From Corynebacterium endometrii (GTDB taxonomy: Bacteria; Actinomycetota; Actinomycetes; Mycobacteriales; Mycobacteriaceae): a DNA stretch of 64,000 nt. Position numbers and translations under genes: made by a program. The DNA lies in contig NZ_CP039247.1 in assembly GCF_004795735.1 (NCBI RefSeq), forward strand, positions 1,984,001 to 2,048,000. Reading direction: 5' to 3'. Positions 1 through 8,589 of this stretch are shown here, one piece after another. The notes beneath the pieces are model-generated. The model was not told the DNA's origin, searched no databases, and was given only the letters and a program-made list of their open reading frames with translations. The stretch's first letter is position 1. Each line of letters begins with the position of its first letter.

Positions 1-2484
1 GCCGTAGCGTTCATCATGGGCCTGCCACAGCGAATCCGCGCGCCACCAACGGCGCACATTGGCGTCGAGGACGGGGACGAAGTTCGCGGGCTTTCCGGCG
101 CCGGAGAGGAGGTCGAGGAAGAAGGCGGCGTCGGATGCATGGACGCGCTGCTTCGTCGCAGCCGGATACGCCGCCACCAGCGCGCGCACCGCGCGGCCGG
201 GATGCCGGGCGTCAAAGGCGACCCGGGCGGCGAACTCGCCATGATCGGCCGGGGTGAGGCGGGCCTCGGCTCGGTCCAGCATCTTTCCGAAGCGGCGCGC
301 CCACGACGCGTCCGCCCATCCGCCGCGGTAGCTCAGCTCCAGGTAGCGCTCCAGCCACGTCTCATAGGTCATGTCCTCAACGTCACCGAAGTACGGCTTG
401 GCTGTGCGCGCCAGCGCGTTGACGATCTCCTGGCGGCGGGCTTGAACGGCCGCATCATCGCCGGCCACCTCGTCGAGCAGGCGGGCGCAGCGGGCCCACG
501 AGTTATCAATCTCGTGGATGTCAGCGCCCAGCTGGGACAGGGAGGAGGCCATGCCGTGTTCGGCCCTGCCGGCCCCCACCCAGCCGCCGTTAACCGCGGC
601 GGGTATCCCGGTCGCCTCCACCAGCGCCCGCTTTACCGCCGGGGACGCGGTGGATTCCTTGCACGCCATCGCGGCGGTGCCGATGATGATCCCGTCCACC
701 GGCATGGGCGCTAGGCCATACGCCTTGGCCCAGGAACCGGTCAGATACTCCGCTCCGCGCTCCGGCGTGCCGATGCCGCCGCCCACCAGCAGCGAGACGT
801 TATCCCGCCGGCGAATCTGCGCGTACCGTGCAACGAGCAGGTCATCCAGGTCCTCCCACGAGTGGTGGCCGCCGGCCTTGCCTCCCTCTACCTGCATGAT
901 GATGGGGACCTCCGGCAGATCATCGGCCACCGCCAGCACGCGGTCGATGTGGGCCACCGCACCCGGCTTGAACGCCACGTACGGGATGTTATCCGCGCGC
1001 AACTGGCGCACCAGCTGCACCGCCTCCTCGTGCGGCGGGATGCCCGCGGAACACACCAGTCCGTTGACCGGCAGCCCCGACGCGCGGCGGCGCGGCACCA
1101 CGCGTTTTCCCTCTACCTGCGTACGCCACTGCTTCGGGGACAGGTACATCGCGTTGAACTGGGCGTTAATCCCCGGGTCGAGCAGCCGCGTCAGGCGGTC
1201 CAGGTTGGCGTTGAGGACCTCCTCCGTCACCTGACCGCCGCCGGCCAGCTCCGCCCAGTAGCCGGCGTTGGCCGCCGCGGCGACTATCGCGGGATCCACG
1301 GTGGTGGGCGTCATCCCGCCAAGGATCACCGGGGAGCACCCCGTCTGTTCCGTGAAACGGGTCATCAACCTGGCCTGGCCGTTGTGCACGAAGCGCTTGG
1401 GCGCGAAAGCGGAATACGGACGGGGCAGCTCCGGGGCGGCGCCCGCGTCGAAGAGCGCCGCCTGGTTGGACGCGACGTTGAGCGTTCCTACTCCCCTGCC
1501 TGCGGCGGCCTCGGCGGTCAGGGCCTCCGCTCCCCTGCCCGGCCCGCACTCGAAGATCCAGCGGGCGCCGGAGGCGATGGCCTCGCGCACGCGCGCCGGC
1601 CAATCCACGCGCTCCGTGAGCACGGCGCGGGCGGCCTCAACGACCAGCTCCGCATCGATGCCTACCACCGCGGCCCAGCGCTGCACCCGCTCCACCGCCG
1701 CCTCCATGGCCGGGTGATGGTACGCCGCCTGCACGTCCAGCGGGTTGACCGTCAGCTCCAATCCACGGCCGCCGCGTTCCTTGCCCTCCAGCGCCTTGGC
1801 CTCACGCGCGGCCTGCTGCTCAAGCTCCTCCACCACGCGGGCATTGTCCTCCGGCGCGCCCGTAACCACCACGTTTTCGCGGCCGTTGACGAGCCCCACG
1901 ACGCTACCGACGCCCAGCGCGTCGATCACCCGCTGCGCGCGATTGCGGTCCACGCCACCAAGGGCCACCATCGGCGCGCCGGCCGCGGAGCGCACGAGGC
2001 CCTCGCGGCGGGCGGTAAGGGTAATCGCCGCGCCGATAAGCTGCGCCAACGCAATCACGGTGGCGGCATCCGCGCGGCCGCCGGCAACGTAGGTGGCAAG
2101 GGTGCCCTGGGAGTGGCCGATCACCGCGCGCGCCGCCGCCAGTTCCAGGCCCTGCGCTTCCAGCGTGCGGAGCGTCGCGATCTGCGCGGTCACGATGCCC
2201 GGCGTGGACACGGCCGCGGCGGATAGATCGAACGCAGGCACGCCCTTCGCCCACGCCACCGGCTCGAAGCCGTGCGGGAAGAAGGCCGCAAGCTCATCCT
2301 CGAGCGGCTCCAGCAGCTCACGAGCCCGGGCCAGCTCACTATCGATGGTGGCGCCCGCCGCGATGGCCTCCCGCAGCGTCTCCAGCCACGGGTAGCCCTG
2401 GCCGGAAAAGCTCAAGGCGAAAGGCTCGGAATCCAAACGTTGGATTAGACGCGGGGCGGTTGGTACTTGGTGTGTGGTGTTCAC
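1..2484 (-). CDS. fas: Type I fatty acid synthase, N-terminal part (partial, runs off left edge)
   Basis: The large cytosolic synthase carries out de novo fatty acid synthesis, which in corynebacteria feeds membrane lipids and mycolates. Only the first 828 residues are in the window. An acyltransferase domain comes first, with the nucleophile motif GHSQG at about residue 125. An enoyl-reductase-type FMN barrel begins near residue 380 (SPVILGGMTPTT), followed by glycine-rich FMN loops (GGGIGTPERG). AT followed by ER is the order expected for bacterial FAS I. I chose the GTG at 2484 because it has an AGGAG upstream and the reading frame stays open to the edge. Whether this is the FasA or FasB type cannot be told from this part. 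Confidence 0.93.
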   Translation of the reverse strand, partial: MNTTHQVPTAPRLIQRLDSEPFALSFSGQGYPWLETLREAIAAGATIDSELARARELLEPLEDELAAFFPHGFEPVAWAKGVPAFDLSAAAVSTPGIVTAQIATLRTLEAQGLELAAARAVIGHSQGTLATYVAGGRADAATVIALAQLIGAAITLTARREGLVRSAAGAPMVALGGVDRNRAQRVIDALGVGSVVGLVNGRENVVVTGAPEDNARVVEELEQQAAREAKALEGKERGGRGLELTVNPLDVQAAYHHPAMEAAVERVQRWAAVVGIDAELVVEAARAVLTERVDWPARVREAIASGARWIFECGPGRGAEALTAEAAAGRGVGTLNVASNQAALFDAGAAPELPRPYSAFAPKRFVHNGQARLMTRFTEQTGCSPVILGGMTPTTVDPAIVAAAANAGYWAELAGGGQVTEEVLNANLDRLTRLLDPGINAQFNAMYLSPKQWRTQVEGKRVVPRRRASGLPVNGLVCSAGIPPHEEAVQLVRQLRADNIPYVAFKPGAVAHIDRVLAVADDLPEVPIIMQVEGGKAGGHHSWEDLDDLLVARYAQIRRRDNVSLLVGGGIGTPERGAEYLTGSWAKAYGLAPMPVDGIIIGTAAMACKESTASPAVKRALVEATGIPAAVNGGWVGAGRAEHGMASSLSQLGADIHEIDNSWARCARLLDEVAGDDAAVQARRQEIVNALARTAKPYFGDVEDMTYETWLERYLELSYRGGWADASWARRFGKMLDRAEARLTPADHGEFAARVAFDARHPGRAVRALVAAYPAATKQRVHASDAAFFLDLLSGAGKPANFVPVLDANVRRWWRADSLWQAHDERYG

Positions 2485-2619
2485 GTGGGTGCTTACTCCT
2501 CAAAGTGCGGGGATTAATCTAGCTTGCCACAAAAAGATGAGGATTCCATCATCTTTTGGCGCGTCTTCGCACCTTACGCAGGCGTAACCTCGGCGTTGGC
2601 GCGGCTTACGGAAACATTT

Positions 2620-2781
2620 TTAGTCGCTAAGGATCGTGCGAATCGTGTCCCTAGCCGCGTCCAATTCATCCCGCGGGGTCTCCCCCTCGAAGATCTGGCA
2701 TGGATGATCCGGCACCACCGGAGCGGTGCGTTTGACGCCCGTTTCCTCCGCCCATGAATCAAACAAATTATCGATGCTCAT
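2620..2781 (-). CDS. Small acidic hypothetical protein, 53 aa
   Basis: A short gene starting MSIDNLFDSWAEETG and ending RTILSD lies directly upstream of fas in the same direction. I do not recognise the family. The translation has an ordinary protein composition: acidic, with single Cys and Trp residues and an amphipathic C-terminal stretch (DELDAARDTIRTIL). The overlapping readings in other frames are Arg-rich and look non-coding. The ATG at 2781 lies 38 bp from the start of the divergent HNH gene. A role beside fatty acid synthesis is possible by position only. Confidence 0.6.
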   Translation of the reverse strand: MSIDNLFDSWAEETGVKRTAPVVPDHPCQIFEGETPRDELDAARDTIRTILSD

Positions 2782-2819
2782 AATGCATGTCAGTCTACCC
2801 CTGTAAGGTGTGCCGCACG

Positions 2820-3497
2820 ATGACTAGATACCGGGGATTTGGCCGCCTGGCCGTAGAGATTGCGCTGATCATCGCCGCCGTGGTGGCGGTGGCGGTCTGG
2901 CGCGATGATTCCTTCGACGTGACCGCGCCCGCACCGCCCACGCCCGCGCTGGATGCACTGGAGGTGCGCCCACCCGAGGCGCGCGGTAAATACTCCCGGG
3001 AGGCATTTGGTCAAAGGTGGTCAGACGATGTGGAGGTCGGGTTGGGCCACAACGGCTGCGATACGCGCAATGACATCCTTGCGCGGGATCTCACGGACGT
3101 GGAGTTTAAACCGCGCACCCGGGATTGCGTGGTGCTATCCGGCACGCTCGAGGACCCGTTTTCCGGCGAGCTCATCTTCTTCCGGCGCGGGCAGGACACC
3201 TCAACGTTGGTCCACATCGACCACGTAGTCGCTCTGTCCGACGCCTGGTCCACCGGCGCCCAGGCCTGGTCACCCCAGCGGCGGCGGGATTTCGCCAATG
3301 ATCCGCGCAACCTACTGGCCGTCAGCGGCGAGCTGAACCAGGAAAAGTCCGGGTCCAACGCCGCGCGGTGGATGCCTCCCAATGCGGCGTTTCGATGTGA
3401 CTACGCCGCGCGGATCGTCGAGGTCAAGTCAGCCTACGGGCTCTGGGTGACGCGGCCCGAGCGGGACGCCCTGGCGCGTGAATTGGCGCGGTGCTGA
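2820..3497 (+). CDS. Membrane-anchored/secreted HNH-family protein (DUF1524-like)
   Basis: A 225-residue protein. One hydrophobic segment (about residues 11-27) is followed by a Pro/Ala linker and an extracytoplasmic domain. The core matches the GmrSD-C/DUF1524 HNH family: GKYSREAFG near residue 56, a DHVVALSDAW motif with His135, DPRNLLAV with Asn163, and NQEKSGSNAARWMPP. It is probably an exported nuclease of the type common in corynebacteria and mycobacteria. I start at the ATG at 2820, preceded by TAAGGTG, rather than at an in-frame codon 33 bp upstream that would add a Cys-containing leader. Two cysteines in the mature part (about residues 80 and 103) could form a disulfide. Confidence 0.8.
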   Translation: MTRYRGFGRLAVEIALIIAAVVAVAVWRDDSFDVTAPAPPTPALDALEVRPPEARGKYSREAFGQRWSDDVEVGLGHNGCDTRNDILARDLTDVEFKPRTRDCVVLSGTLEDPFSGELIFFRRGQDTSTLVHIDHVVALSDAWSTGAQAWSPQRRRDFANDPRNLLAVSGELNQEKSGSNAARWMPPNAAFRCDYAARIVEVKSAYGLWVTRPERDALARELARC

Positions 3498-3653
3498 TCA
3501 CCAACGTCGGAGCCGGGGTTGAAGTTCCCGGCGCGCGGCCGGGGCCGGAAATCTGTGGATAACCAGCGCCACGGGCTCAACGCGGGCGCGGTTTATCCAC
3601 AGGGCGCGGCCGGGCGCTGGCAGCGGGATTGACGCGTCCTTAGGGTTCGAGGC

Positions 3654-4670
3654 ATGAGTATCAGGGACTATTTCTCACAGCGCGCTCGCGGGGTGGGGCT
3701 CATCGGGGAGGCACAGGGGCTGTCCAAGGCGGACCTTGTGGCGATGGGCGCCGAACCCGACGAGGCGGACCAGATGCTGGCGCTGTACCGCATCTACTTT
3801 GGCGAGACCACGTTTACGGGCTTTCAACGCACGGCAAGGCAGTCCGCGCACGGATTGGCGGCGTTGCAGCGCATCGAGCGCCACGTCCGCAGGGTGCGCG
3901 GCGAACGCAAGGCGTGGCGCCTGCGGGCCGAGTTGTGCCACGTCGCCCCCGGGGACATCGACCGCATCGCCCGCGCCCGCCTCGCCGAGCTCAACCCTCC
4001 GCGCAAGGAGGAAGATGGGGTCAAGATCCGCCGCGGCAAGGGCAAGTGGAAGCTGGTTATCACGGGCGATTCCAAGGACATCGCTGACGTATTCGAGCAC
4101 CAAGACGGCTCCTTGGAGACCTTCCTGGACGGCTGTTTCGCCGCCGGAACCCAACGCCCGGAGGTGACCACGAACGTGATAGTCACCCTTGACGAACTGG
4201 ACCAGATCACCCGCGGCGAGGGCGACGAGCTGGTGCTCAAGCTCACCAATGGCGCCACGATGACCGGCGCTGAGTACCTCTCCGCGCGCCTGTCCGCCCA
4301 CGGGTTCGCCGCGATCTTCCACCCCGTGGAGGGACCCGTGGACCTGATGCGCAGCGAACGCTTCGCCAATGGCAAACAGCGCCACCTGTGCTCGCTGGAA
4401 AATCCCACGTGCGCCTGGCCCGGGTGCAATTGCCCCGCCACCGAATCCCAGGTCCACCACATCACTGCGTTTAAGGACGGCGGGCTGACGAACGTCCGAA
4501 ACCTCGTGATGCTCTGCCCGTATCACAACGGCATCAATGCGGATGACCCGGAGGGCCCCAACCCCCGCGGCCGCATGGACCGCGTCCTCGGAGCCACCGC
4601 CTGGATTCCGCCATATCCCGGCGCGCCGGTATTGACCGGTATCTACGCCAAGGGGGGTACCGCAGCTTAA
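3654..4670 (+). CDS. HNH endonuclease domain protein
   Basis: A 338-residue protein with an HNH nuclease domain at the C-terminus, from about residue 245 to 300: two Cys pairs around CAWPGCNC, a HH pair in QVHHITAF, NVRNLV, and LCPYHN. This is the metal-bound ββα fold typical of the multicopy corynebacterial and mycobacterial HNH proteins related to the DUF222 group. The N-terminal 230 residues are mostly helical with many Arg and Glu residues and have no motif I can name. No signal peptide is seen. It is preceded by a 156-bp gap and faces the hydrolase gene with only 8 bp between stops. The function is unknown; a mobile-element or domesticated nuclease origin is plausible. Confidence 0.8.
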   Translation: MSIRDYFSQRARGVGLIGEAQGLSKADLVAMGAEPDEADQMLALYRIYFGETTFTGFQRTARQSAHGLAALQRIERHVRRVRGERKAWRLRAELCHVAPGDIDRIARARLAELNPPRKEEDGVKIRRGKGKWKLVITGDSKDIADVFEHQDGSLETFLDGCFAAGTQRPEVTTNVIVTLDELDQITRGEGDELVLKLTNGATMTGAEYLSARLSAHGFAAIFHPVEGPVDLMRSERFANGKQRHLCSLENPTCAWPGCNCPATESQVHHITAFKDGGLTNVRNLVMLCPYHNGINADDPEGPNPRGRMDRVLGATAWIPPYPGAPVLTGIYAKGGTAA

Positions 4671-4678
4671 GATCCGGT

Positions 4679-5941
4679 TTAGTGTTCGTGGACGAGACGC
4701 CGGAGCTCGGCGAAGATGCCGGCCCCGTCTTCGGCGATGCCGTTGTGCTGGTAGCGGTTGGTGATCATCGGGCGCAGATCGCGGTAGGTATGCGCGGTGG
4801 CCAAGGACTCCTCGAAGGGGACAAAGATGTCATCGACGTAGATGCATGCGCCGGCCACCGGTGCGGATTCGGCCAGCGCGGCCGGATCGTAGGGCGAATC
4901 CTGCCACTGATACGCCGCCAGCGCCTCGGCCGCGTCCTTGAAGCGGGCCAGGGCTGGGTCTTCATCGAATTGCCACGGGAAGATGTGCTCGCCGGTGAGG
5001 TAGCCGCCGGGGCCGGCGTCCTCGGCGAATTCGGGGAATTCCTCGCGCACGCGATGCGCGGACCAACCGGTGACCCGCTGCCCGCCCACGCCCCCGTAGA
5101 TGGATTCGTGGATGGCGGCGTACAGCGGGCCGGCCTCGAAGCTCACCCGCGCGCCGACATTGGCGAGAAAGTCCGTCTTAAGCCGCTTTTCCCCGCGCAC
5201 CGTGCGGAACGGATCCTCCAGCAGGTAGGCCAAGTTATAAAAGCCGGTTCCGCGCCCCAGCTCGATGCCAATGGTCCGAAACCTCCGCGAACTCAGGCGC
5301 TCACCGGTGGGCAGCAGTTCCTGCGAGTTGTCCAGGTGGGCCACCACCTCATCGATGCGCTCCTGCGCCCACGGGAACTGGCGGGTGAATTGATCATGGC
5401 GGTACTTCAACTTGGCAAAGGTCACCCGGTAGAGCTCGTCCGCGCCCTTGTCCAGGGTGGGCAGGCCGCCGGTGAGGAAGGCGGCGCTCACCGAATTCGG
5501 AAACATGGAGCAGTACGCGGTGATGCAGAATCCGCCAAAGGACTGGCCAAACAGCGCCCACTTGTCTATGCCAAGGTGCTCGCGCAGCGCCTCGGCGTCG
5601 CGGCAGATGTTTTCCTGGCGCAGGCTGGCCAGGCGCTCTACGGAAATGTCCTCATCCGGGCTGCCCGCATCAATCCTATGGGAGCGGCCAGTCCCGCGCT
5701 GGTCTAGCAGGATCCACCGAAATTCCTTGAGCGCCTCGCCCATGACCCCGGATGCGCCCACCGGACGGGGTGCAGGAAACCCCGGCCCTCCCTGGAGCCA
5801 CACTATGGCGGGCTTCTCCTCCCCGCCGTCCGCGCAAACCTCGCGGGCGAATAGCTCGAAGGTCCCCTGGGATGGATCTGCATAATCCCACGGGACCTCG
5901 ATGACGTGTTCTTTTACGGTATGGCCAAACTGGATGCTCAT
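4679..5941 (-). CDS. Alpha/beta hydrolase, proline iminopeptidase family
   Basis: A 420-residue alpha/beta hydrolase. The oxyanion region WLQGGPGFPAPRP (about residue 48) is followed by LLDQRGTGRS and the nucleophile elbow GQSFGGFC (about residue 133), the standard layout of prolyl iminopeptidases (S33). The late Asp is likely in the YVDDIFVPFE segment and the His in RYQHNGI near the C-terminus. It probably releases N-terminal proline from peptides in the cytosol; no signal peptide is visible. It lies 21 bp downstream of its neighbour's stop-to-start gap with the SPFH gene, so the two may be co-transcribed. Confidence 0.88.
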   Translation of the reverse strand: MSIQFGHTVKEHVIEVPWDYADPSQGTFELFAREVCADGGEEKPAIVWLQGGPGFPAPRPVGASGVMGEALKEFRWILLDQRGTGRSHRIDAGSPDEDISVERLASLRQENICRDAEALREHLGIDKWALFGQSFGGFCITAYCSMFPNSVSAAFLTGGLPTLDKGADELYRVTFAKLKYRHDQFTRQFPWAQERIDEVVAHLDNSQELLPTGERLSSRRFRTIGIELGRGTGFYNLAYLLEDPFRTVRGEKRLKTDFLANVGARVSFEAGPLYAAIHESIYGGVGGQRVTGWSAHRVREEFPEFAEDAGPGGYLTGEHIFPWQFDEDPALARFKDAAEALAAYQWQDSPYDPAALAESAPVAGACIYVDDIFVPFEESLATAHTYRDLRPMITNRYQHNGIAEDGAGIFAELRRLVHEH

Positions 5942-5962
5942 GCGCCCCAGTCTATCGAGCGC

Positions 5963-6970
5963 CTAGTTATCGCCGCGGCGTTGTTCGCGCAGTTCGTTGA
6001 AATGCTCGCGGGCCTGGCGCACCTGGCCCGAAGAGGCCCGGGTCTTCGGCTCCCGCCCGCGCCGGGCGGATTCGTCGAGCGCGTGGTTGGACATGAGCAC
6101 GTCACGCATCCCATCGAACAGGTCGGCCATTCCCCCGGGATTGGACGGCATGTAGAGCACGGATGCCTGGCCCTTGCCGGCCACATCCACCATGGCGTCA
6201 AGGTATTGCGATACCAGCATCAGCGTCTCCGGGGACTCTTGAATACCAGCGTTGCGCAGCATCTCGTACTGCGCGGCGATTCCTTCGACAATCTCCTTGC
6301 GCTGCTCCGCCACGCCGCGGCCCTGGAGCTTGCGGGCCTCCGCCGCGCCCTCTGCCTCCTTGACCACGCGGATCTTCTCCGCCTCCGCCTGCGCCACGGC
6401 GGCCTCACGCTCGCGCTGGGCGGCGTTGATGGAGTTCATCGACTCGCGCACCCGCTCGTCCGGGCGAATGTCCGTGACCAGCGTATTGACGAAGTCCCAA
6501 CCGTAGGAGGCCATGTTGTCCCGCAGGGACGCGGCCACGGCCCGGGCAATGTCATCCTTGGAGGAAAAGGAATCATCCAGCGTCATATTTGCTACCGATG
6601 AGCGGACGTTATCCTGCACGTAGGCCACGATTTGCTGCTCGTGGTTGGAAAGCATGTAGTACGCCTCGCGTTCGCGCCCCTCTACCACCTGGTATTGCAC
6701 GGCCACGGGAATCTGCACGAACACGTTGTCTTTAGTCTTGGTCTCCACCATTACATCCAGCTGGCGAACCTGAAGCGAGATTTTATCGCGCACCCGGTCT
6801 ACGAACGGGGCCTTGAAGTGCAGGCCCGCGTGGGCCACCTTCTGGAACTTGCCCAGGCGCTCCAGGATGGCCGCCTCGCGGGTGCGGACTATATAGAAAC
6901 CATCAAAAAGCGTCAGGATTACAACAATGGCGATGACGCCAGAGATAATAAACCCCGTCAAAGATCTCAC
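5963..6970 (-). CDS. SPFH/band-7 (stomatin/HflK-like) membrane protein
   Basis: A 335-residue protein. An N-terminal transmembrane anchor (about residues 5-26) is followed by a band-7/PHB domain (TREAAILERLGKF, GLHFKAPFVDRV, QVRQLDVMVETKTKDNVFV). A long Ala/Glu-rich coiled coil follows (about residues 190-240, INAAQREREAAVAQAEAEKI), then a charged tail. This layout is that of bacterial stomatin/prohibitin-like scaffolds, which form ring assemblies on membranes and often hold proteases or channels. The usual NfeD partner is not adjacent here. The neighbouring divergent gene encodes another membrane protein (7057-8589), with an 86-bp shared promoter region. Confidence 0.88.
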   Translation of the reverse strand: MRSLTGFIISGVIAIVVILTLFDGFYIVRTREAAILERLGKFQKVAHAGLHFKAPFVDRVRDKISLQVRQLDVMVETKTKDNVFVQIPVAVQYQVVEGREREAYYMLSNHEQQIVAYVQDNVRSSVANMTLDDSFSSKDDIARAVAASLRDNMASYGWDFVNTLVTDIRPDERVRESMNSINAAQREREAAVAQAEAEKIRVVKEAEGAAEARKLQGRGVAEQRKEIVEGIAAQYEMLRNAGIQESPETLMLVSQYLDAMVDVAGKGQASVLYMPSNPGGMADLFDGMRDVLMSNHALDESARRGREPKTRASSGQVRQAREHFNELREQRRGDN

Positions 6971-7056
6971 CTCACGAAGATCGAAAAATTTTCACTTCCT
7001 AACCATTGTGCCCGAGCTTGATACTGCTCGCAGGCTGAGCGACCCCAAGGAGCCCC

Positions 7057-8589
7057 ATGAGCCAAGGCTGGACCTACCGCTGGCTATGGCTACCCGCGCT
7101 CGCGGTGGTCATCTTCGCCTATAACCTCGCCATCACCTTCGTCGAAGCCCCAGGCGCTAACCTCGCCAGCCGGTTATTCACCGCGATCGCCGCATTCGCC
7201 GGCGGCTACGAGCCCCTCGAGGGCCAGCCGGCATCCCCCTCCCTGGCCTACGGGGTGGGTCTGCTGGCGGCAATCCTTTTTACCTCCGGTTCCATCATCG
7301 CGGCATACTTCTCCGCCACTCGGGAGATGTGGGCCAAGCGCCGGGCCGCGGGCCGCGCTGACGTGACGGTACTGGGTGACACCGAAGAAGCGGCGTTCAT
7401 CGCCGCATCGGCGCAGGAGGAGGGCCTGGAGGTCTTCCACATTGGCCCGCAGAACGCCCCGCACGAGTTGGGAAGCAATTCCATGCTCACCGCGCACGAG
7501 GATCCCCTGCTGCGCAGGGCCATCGAAGCCTCCCAGCGCACGTTCATCGTGGATGATGAGTACTCCACCTCCGCGCGCGTCGCCCAGAGGTTGCGCACCG
7601 CCTTGGGCTTCGAGCCCAGGCTCATCCAGGTCATCGACGCCCCCAACTTAGACAGCGTGTTGCGCCCGCCGGTAATCCAGCACCGCATCCCGGACACGGG
7701 CGTGGTGTCAGTCAGCGATAACATCGGCCAGCTGGTGGCGGAGCTGCTGCTGTCCATCGCGCCGCAGCGCCACACGCTGGCGCTGTGGGATGCGACGCAG
7801 GACCCGGGCATCCAGCGCTGGATCGATGACGCGGACCGCGCCCAGCACATCATCACCGGCTTCGACGCGCTGAAAGACGCGCCTAGCCCCGCGGAGGCGG
7901 ACGTGGTCATCCTCGATGAGTCCAGCATTGGCCTGTTGACGCAGGCCTACAACAATGGCGCCACCATCATCGCGCTGCTGCCCATGACCGCGCTGTCCAT
8001 CATGTCCTGGGTCGCCGCGGACTCGACCGACGCCATCCAGGCCCTCCGCCACCGCTCCCGCGCCCGCATATACTCCATCGATCCCGGCCACACGGGTTAT
8101 GACTATCGCCTGTTGACCCAGAATATGCACACACACTGGGCCAGGTCCTTCCACATGGCACAGTCGGTGCTCTACAGGGAAACGGATCCGTGGGACTATC
8201 AACACTTTGGCCGTGAGGAGCAGCTGGCGAGCCAGGCCGTGGATTTCATGCTGGCGAACCTGGATAGCCATGGCCTGCGGCTCGAGCGCGGGGCGGAGCC
8301 CGCCGAACTGTCCGACTCCGAGGTCTACTCCCTAGGCCGCGCCGAGCACGCGGCCTGGTTGCGCCGCAGCTGGCGCGATCCGGCCACGGGCCGCGAGTTC
8401 GGCGTGGATATGACGAACGTCCAAGACGCCAACGACGAGGACGTGGACGGCGAATTCGAGCGCGATCACCGCGTCGCCGAATGGGATAAGCTCCCGGACG
8501 AAACCCGCACCTACTACCTCAACGTGGCGCGCACCGTATACCCGGGGCTGGCGGCCCTGTACGGCTACTCCATCACGCGCAAGGTATAG
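7057..8589 (+). CDS. Two-TM protein with TrkA/RCK-like Rossmann and RyR-like domains
   Basis: A 510-residue protein. Two transmembrane segments lie at about 9-31 and 64-86, joined by a loop containing AFAGGYEP. A first Rossmann-like region follows from about residue 100 (DVTVLGDTEEAAFIAASAQ), then a second alpha/beta region (about 225-320, HTLALWDATQD, ADVVILDESS). The C-terminal part (about 425-510: AEHAAWLRRSWRD, HRVAEWDKLPDETRTYY, ALYGYSI) resembles the prokaryotic RyR repeat found in TrkA-N/channel-like proteins. No canonical TVGYG filter is present, so channel activity is unproven. The last 25 bp overlap the 3' end of the convergent methyltransferase gene. The family assignment is by eye. 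Confidence 0.65.
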   Translation: MSQGWTYRWLWLPALAVVIFAYNLAITFVEAPGANLASRLFTAIAAFAGGYEPLEGQPASPSLAYGVGLLAAILFTSGSIIAAYFSATREMWAKRRAAGRADVTVLGDTEEAAFIAASAQEEGLEVFHIGPQNAPHELGSNSMLTAHEDPLLRRAIEASQRTFIVDDEYSTSARVAQRLRTALGFEPRLIQVIDAPNLDSVLRPPVIQHRIPDTGVVSVSDNIGQLVAELLLSIAPQRHTLALWDATQDPGIQRWIDDADRAQHIITGFDALKDAPSPAEADVVILDESSIGLLTQAYNNGATIIALLPMTALSIMSWVAADSTDAIQALRHRSRARIYSIDPGHTGYDYRLLTQNMHTHWARSFHMAQSVLYRETDPWDYQHFGREEQLASQAVDFMLANLDSHGLRLERGAEPAELSDSEVYSLGRAEHAAWLRRSWRDPATGREFGVDMTNVQDANDEDVDGEFERDHRVAEWDKLPDETRTYYLNVARTVYPGLAALYGYSITRKV

